This document shows positions 61,846-64,000 of a DNA stretch of 64,000 bases, piece by piece. The first letter of the stretch is position 1; the number at the start of each line of letters is the position of its first letter. A program made the position numbers and the translations under genes. A model generated the notes under the pieces. It was not told the DNA's origin, ran no database searches, and was given only the letters and a program-made list of their open reading frames with translations. Origin of the DNA: Lachnospiraceae bacterium (GTDB lineage Bacteria; Bacillota; Clostridia; Lachnospirales; Lachnospiraceae); the NCBI GenBank assembly GCA_017480195.1, contig JAFVBE010000031.1, forward strand, positions 1 through 64,000, in the 5' to 3' direction.

Positions 61846-62946
61846 TTAATTAGCTCGTCTTTTTCTCACCTTTTTATATAACACTGTGATTCCAATCGCT
61901 ATCATCAGTACCACTATTCCTCCGCTTATAATTACATACGGCGACTCCGTCTTATCTATACCAAGCAATATGCTAAATGCTACACCATACGCTATAATCA
62001 ACCATTGAATAATATAAATAGTATTCAAACTAGAGCTGCAATACCTGATAAAGTTTCCGATTTTAGTGAATTTTATGCTTTCAAACAGATAATAACAAAT
62101 TCCAAGCATGCAAATGATAATAGGCAATATCCAAAGTGTACTCAAAAATGTCTGATGATAATAAAAATCATTATTCAGTGCGTAAAATGAGCGAATATCA
62201 TATCCGCTAAAAATAAGGCATACCGTATATGCAACAAATAATGAGCCAAAAACAGTGATTAGTTTATGATACATTTTTTTCTTGTCCATATTCGCTTGTA
62301 ATATTTCTCCAAAATACAGTCCAAAAACAGAATATACCATCCACAATGTCAGAGGAAATGCAACCCATTTTCCGGTAGGCAGGATTAGACCGACTATGTC
62401 CTGCATGGCCACCGATTTGATACTAAGCTTTGTTCCACATATTCCCACTGCCTGCATAAGTATAGCAATAGCACACATAGTTCTTGCAGATAATTTGCTT
62501 CTTTTCATTATTCCGATCGTTAAAAAAGACATTCCTGCAAATTGAAGGATATCAACATTTAGCAGTCCTCCGATAATATCCAAATCAGTTTCTACTCCGA
62601 TTATCATCCCAATAAGCTGAAGCAGAGTCTGTCTGAAAAAATTCAAACAATATCCCGTAAGAAGAAGCTTCCATCCCCGCCTAATAAAATCCTTGGCGCT
62701 TTTGTGATGTGTATATACCATACCTATACCCATACAAAACATAAAAACAGGCGCCGCCAATGGACCACCAAAAAATTCAATCATATTCCTGAATACTGAA
62801 TCAGGCATCCTATGATAAAAATCAAAACTTCCGTACTGTTCATAAACATGTATACATACTATGTAAAAGATAGCAAAGAATTTGACGCAATCCACCTCAA
62901 ACTGTCTGCCGGAATTTACATATTTATTTATATCAGACTCTTTCAT
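61846..62946 (-). CDS. Multi-pass membrane acyltransferase-like protein
   Basis: A 366-residue protein with about ten membrane helices. It begins with the pattern R-x-x-E-x-D-x-x-K-F-x-A (RQFEVDCVKFFAIFYIVCIHVY), as in acyltransferase-3/heparan N-acetyltransferase-like families that modify sugars or lipids at the membrane. Further motifs: FFGGPLAAPVFMFCMGIGM and RRGWKLLLTGY. The exact family is uncertain. It is between the aldo/keto reductase and TetR genes, in the same orientation. Confidence 0.75.
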   Translation of the reverse strand: MKESDINKYVNSGRQFEVDCVKFFAIFYIVCIHVYEQYGSFDFYHRMPDSVFRNMIEFFGGPLAAPVFMFCMGIGMVYTHHKSAKDFIRRGWKLLLTGYCLNFFRQTLLQLIGMIIGVETDLDIIGGLLNVDILQFAGMSFLTIGIMKRSKLSARTMCAIAILMQAVGICGTKLSIKSVAMQDIVGLILPTGKWVAFPLTLWMVYSVFGLYFGEILQANMDKKKMYHKLITVFGSLFVAYTVCLIFSGYDIRSFYALNNDFYYHQTFLSTLWILPIIICMLGICYYLFESIKFTKIGNFIRYCSSSLNTIYIIQWLIIAYGVAFSILLGIDKTESPYVIISGGIVVLMIAIGITVLYKKVRKRRAN

Positions 62947-63031
62947 CTATACAACCTCTCATTTCTTAAAGCTTTTTATAATCTTCATAATGTTTCATAC
63001 CAGAACCATCCTTCTCATCTTCAGGCGAAGT

Positions 63032-63053
63032 AAAGTGACCGTATGGTCGCTTT
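63032..63053. promoter_or_regulatory. Dyad resembling a TetR operator
   Basis: AAAGTGACC and GGTCGCTTT flank GTAT, 85 nt before the acyltransferase-like gene and just behind the TetR gene. GACC-N4-GGTC is a common TetR-family site. The same DNA, read on minus, is also part of a short protein-like frame, which lowers my confidence. Confidence 0.4.
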
Positions 63054-63063
63054 TAATTCATAA

Positions 63064-63085
63064 AAAAAGGTTTTAAAACCTTTTT
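63064..63085 (-). terminator. Terminator of the TetR gene
   Basis: A perfect 22-bp palindrome (AAAAAGGTTTT and its complement) overlapping the TetR stop codon, with additional T residues on minus. Confidence 0.75.
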
Positions 63086-63668
63086 ATTTCTCTTTTCTTA
63101 ACATCGAAAATGCCAGTACGCCTCTTAAATGATAACGAAGCATAGATTCAATCTGAGCCTTCATATTCTTATCAGACTTGTAGTTAATCAGAATATTTTC
63201 TATACCCGCCATCAGCATCTTAACCAATGTCTCGGCAAAGCCCTTCGGTGTTCTTTCAGGATCAAATGCCAGAAAATTCTTCATCAGTCCCTGCTCCACC
63301 ATTATTTTTAGAGAAGCTGCCTCTGACGGAGCATCCGGACTAATTATAATCATAATCTCTTTTCTGTATCCGGTTAAAACCGGATATAGCACTTCTGTCA
63401 TTTTCTTCGCAATCTCATCATTCGAATACTTAAGCAGTTCCGTCCCGGTTAGAATAGTCAGTGTATTTTTTATCTCTGCTGATGGGATTTTAAGAAGCTC
63501 ATGACATATATCCTCCTTTGATGAAAAATACCTGTAAAGATTACTCTTACTAATCCTACAACGCCCGGCTATAGAGCTCATGGTAGCATAACGGAATCCT
63601 TTAGAACTGAATTCCTCCAATGCTGATTCCAATATGCTGTTTCTGATATAATCCTTTTGTACCTGCAT
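63084..63668 (-). CDS. TetR/AcrR-family regulator
   Basis: A 194-residue regulator: N-terminal helix-turn-helix (SKGFRYATMSSIAGRCRISKSNLYRYFSSKEDI, about 18-50), followed by an all-helical ligand-binding domain. Such proteins usually repress an adjacent gene; here the membrane acyltransferase and perhaps the reductase lie downstream. Start ATG with AAGGAG upstream. Confidence 0.92.
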   Translation of the reverse strand: MQVQKDYIRNSILESALEEFSSKGFRYATMSSIAGRCRISKSNLYRYFSSKEDICHELLKIPSAEIKNTLTILTGTELLKYSNDEIAKKMTEVLYPVLTGYRKEIMIIISPDAPSEAASLKIMVEQGLMKNFLAFDPERTPKGFAETLVKMLMAGIENILINYKSDKNMKAQIESMLRYHLRGVLAFSMLRKEK

Positions 63669-63821
63669 TTTATCTCCTTAATTTATTAGCGACTGTATAT
63701 TCTCTTTTGATAATAGCATATAAACTTCTTTTTGTCACTATATTTCTTTATTAAAAAATAAAAGTACAAAACTTAATCCATGCATCTTACCTTTATTTTT
63801 CTACCACTTACCGAAAATGTA

Positions 63822-63850
63822 AAGACATCGTTTTAGCTTTGTGTTATCAT
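63822..63850 (+). promoter_or_regulatory. Probable promoter of the LytTR gene
   Basis: AAGACA (63822-63827), 17-nt spacer, TATCAT (63845-63850), 46 nt before the start codon. The 150 nt to the left up to the TetR start show only AT-rich sequence. Confidence 0.5.
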
Positions 63851-63896
63851 TCAAACATCGATATCGAACTACTTTCATTGAAAACGGAGGTGCTAT

Positions 63897-64000
63897 ATGA
63901 AAGTTGATGTAAAAATTACAGAGGAAGCAACAACACCATATGCAATCATCTTTACCGATAAGATAACTTCAGAAATAACAAGGCTGGTAAATGAGATTTC
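63897..64000 (+). CDS. LytTR-family regulator, N-terminal part
   Basis: A partial gene cut by the window end. ATG with a perfect ACGGAGG 6 nt upstream. The 34 visible codons begin MKVDVKITEEATTPYAIIF and continue TDKITSEITRLVNEIS, which I recognise as the N-terminus of the small LytTR regulators usually followed by a DUF3021 membrane protein. The DNA-binding domain lies outside the window. Confidence 0.7.
   Translation, partial: MKVDVKITEEATTPYAIIFTDKITSEITRLVNEI

Noticed and set aside
1-64000. CRISPR array, prophage, complete insertion sequence, rRNA
   Set aside because: No regularly spaced repeats, cas, capsid, integrase or intact transposase genes, and no rRNA sequence were found.

Overview
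This window is low-GC DNA from a member of the Clostridia, most likely the family Lachnospiraceae. The evidence is the Firmicutes gene orders (tepA-ftsK-fhs-folD-rimO-pgsA-cinA; ruvA-ruvB-zapA-U32 peptidase-ftsW-pbp; M16C peptidase-era-recO-...-glyQS), a eukaryotic-type glycyl-tRNA synthetase, class B sortase, AGGAGG ribosome binding sites, and a relic of the PD-(D/E)XK (Rpn-type) transposase family that is abundant in this group. I cannot fix the genus. Almost every gene lies on the minus strand, so minus is probably the leading strand. Only yprB, the transposase relic, a carbonic anhydrase and the partial LytTR gene at the right edge run on plus.

Layout. 0-5.7 kb: an FtsX-type ABC exporter, with a short-sensor histidine kinase and an OmpR-type regulator upstream; the promoter between them carries a TTGTAAG direct repeat. 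5.8-17.6 kb: tRNA-Leu(CAA), sortase B, a NUDIX hydrolase, a PBP/FtsW pair, U32 peptidase, ZapA, RuvBA, DivIVA and YprB. 17.1-25.5 kb: cinA, pgsA, rimO, folD, fhs, ftsK and tepA. 25.7-34.9 kb: GH94 phosphorylase, pnp with a palindromic leader, a LytTR protein, an EF-hand-like cytosolic protein, an acidic unknown protein, and glyQS. 34.9-41.9 kb: lipoprotein, CmpB-like membrane protein, recO, a 29-codon coupled ORF, era, M16C peptidase, a methyltransferase and cdd, the last behind a highly structured leader.

42-50.5 kb is the accessory part. It holds a collapsed transposase gene, metNIQ, carbonic anhydrase, a GyrI-like protein, a RhuM-Fic protein, a SUKH protein and a GNAT. Two long hairpin elements (46359-46562 and 50199-50500) have the same internal loop but different, still fully complementary, arms. 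They lie in inverted orientation around the RhuM-Fic/SUKH segment, each directly behind and in sense with a gene. This is the most unusual signal in the window.

50.5-56 kb: a second exporter (MacB-type permease, CARDB-like surface protein, ATPase) and its own two-component system. Both promoters carry almost the same 21-bp tandem GGATA site at the same distance from the -10 box, which ties regulator to target. 56-64 kb: acyl-ACP thioesterase, an XRE relic, a frameshifted GNAT-YoaP gene, a second GyrI-like paralogue, a VOC protein, a WYL regulator with a matching operator, a truncated GNAT, a Crp-like regulator, aldo/keto reductase, a membrane acyltransferase, a TetR regulator and the start of a LytTR gene.

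No rRNA, CRISPR array, prophage or complete insertion sequence was seen.
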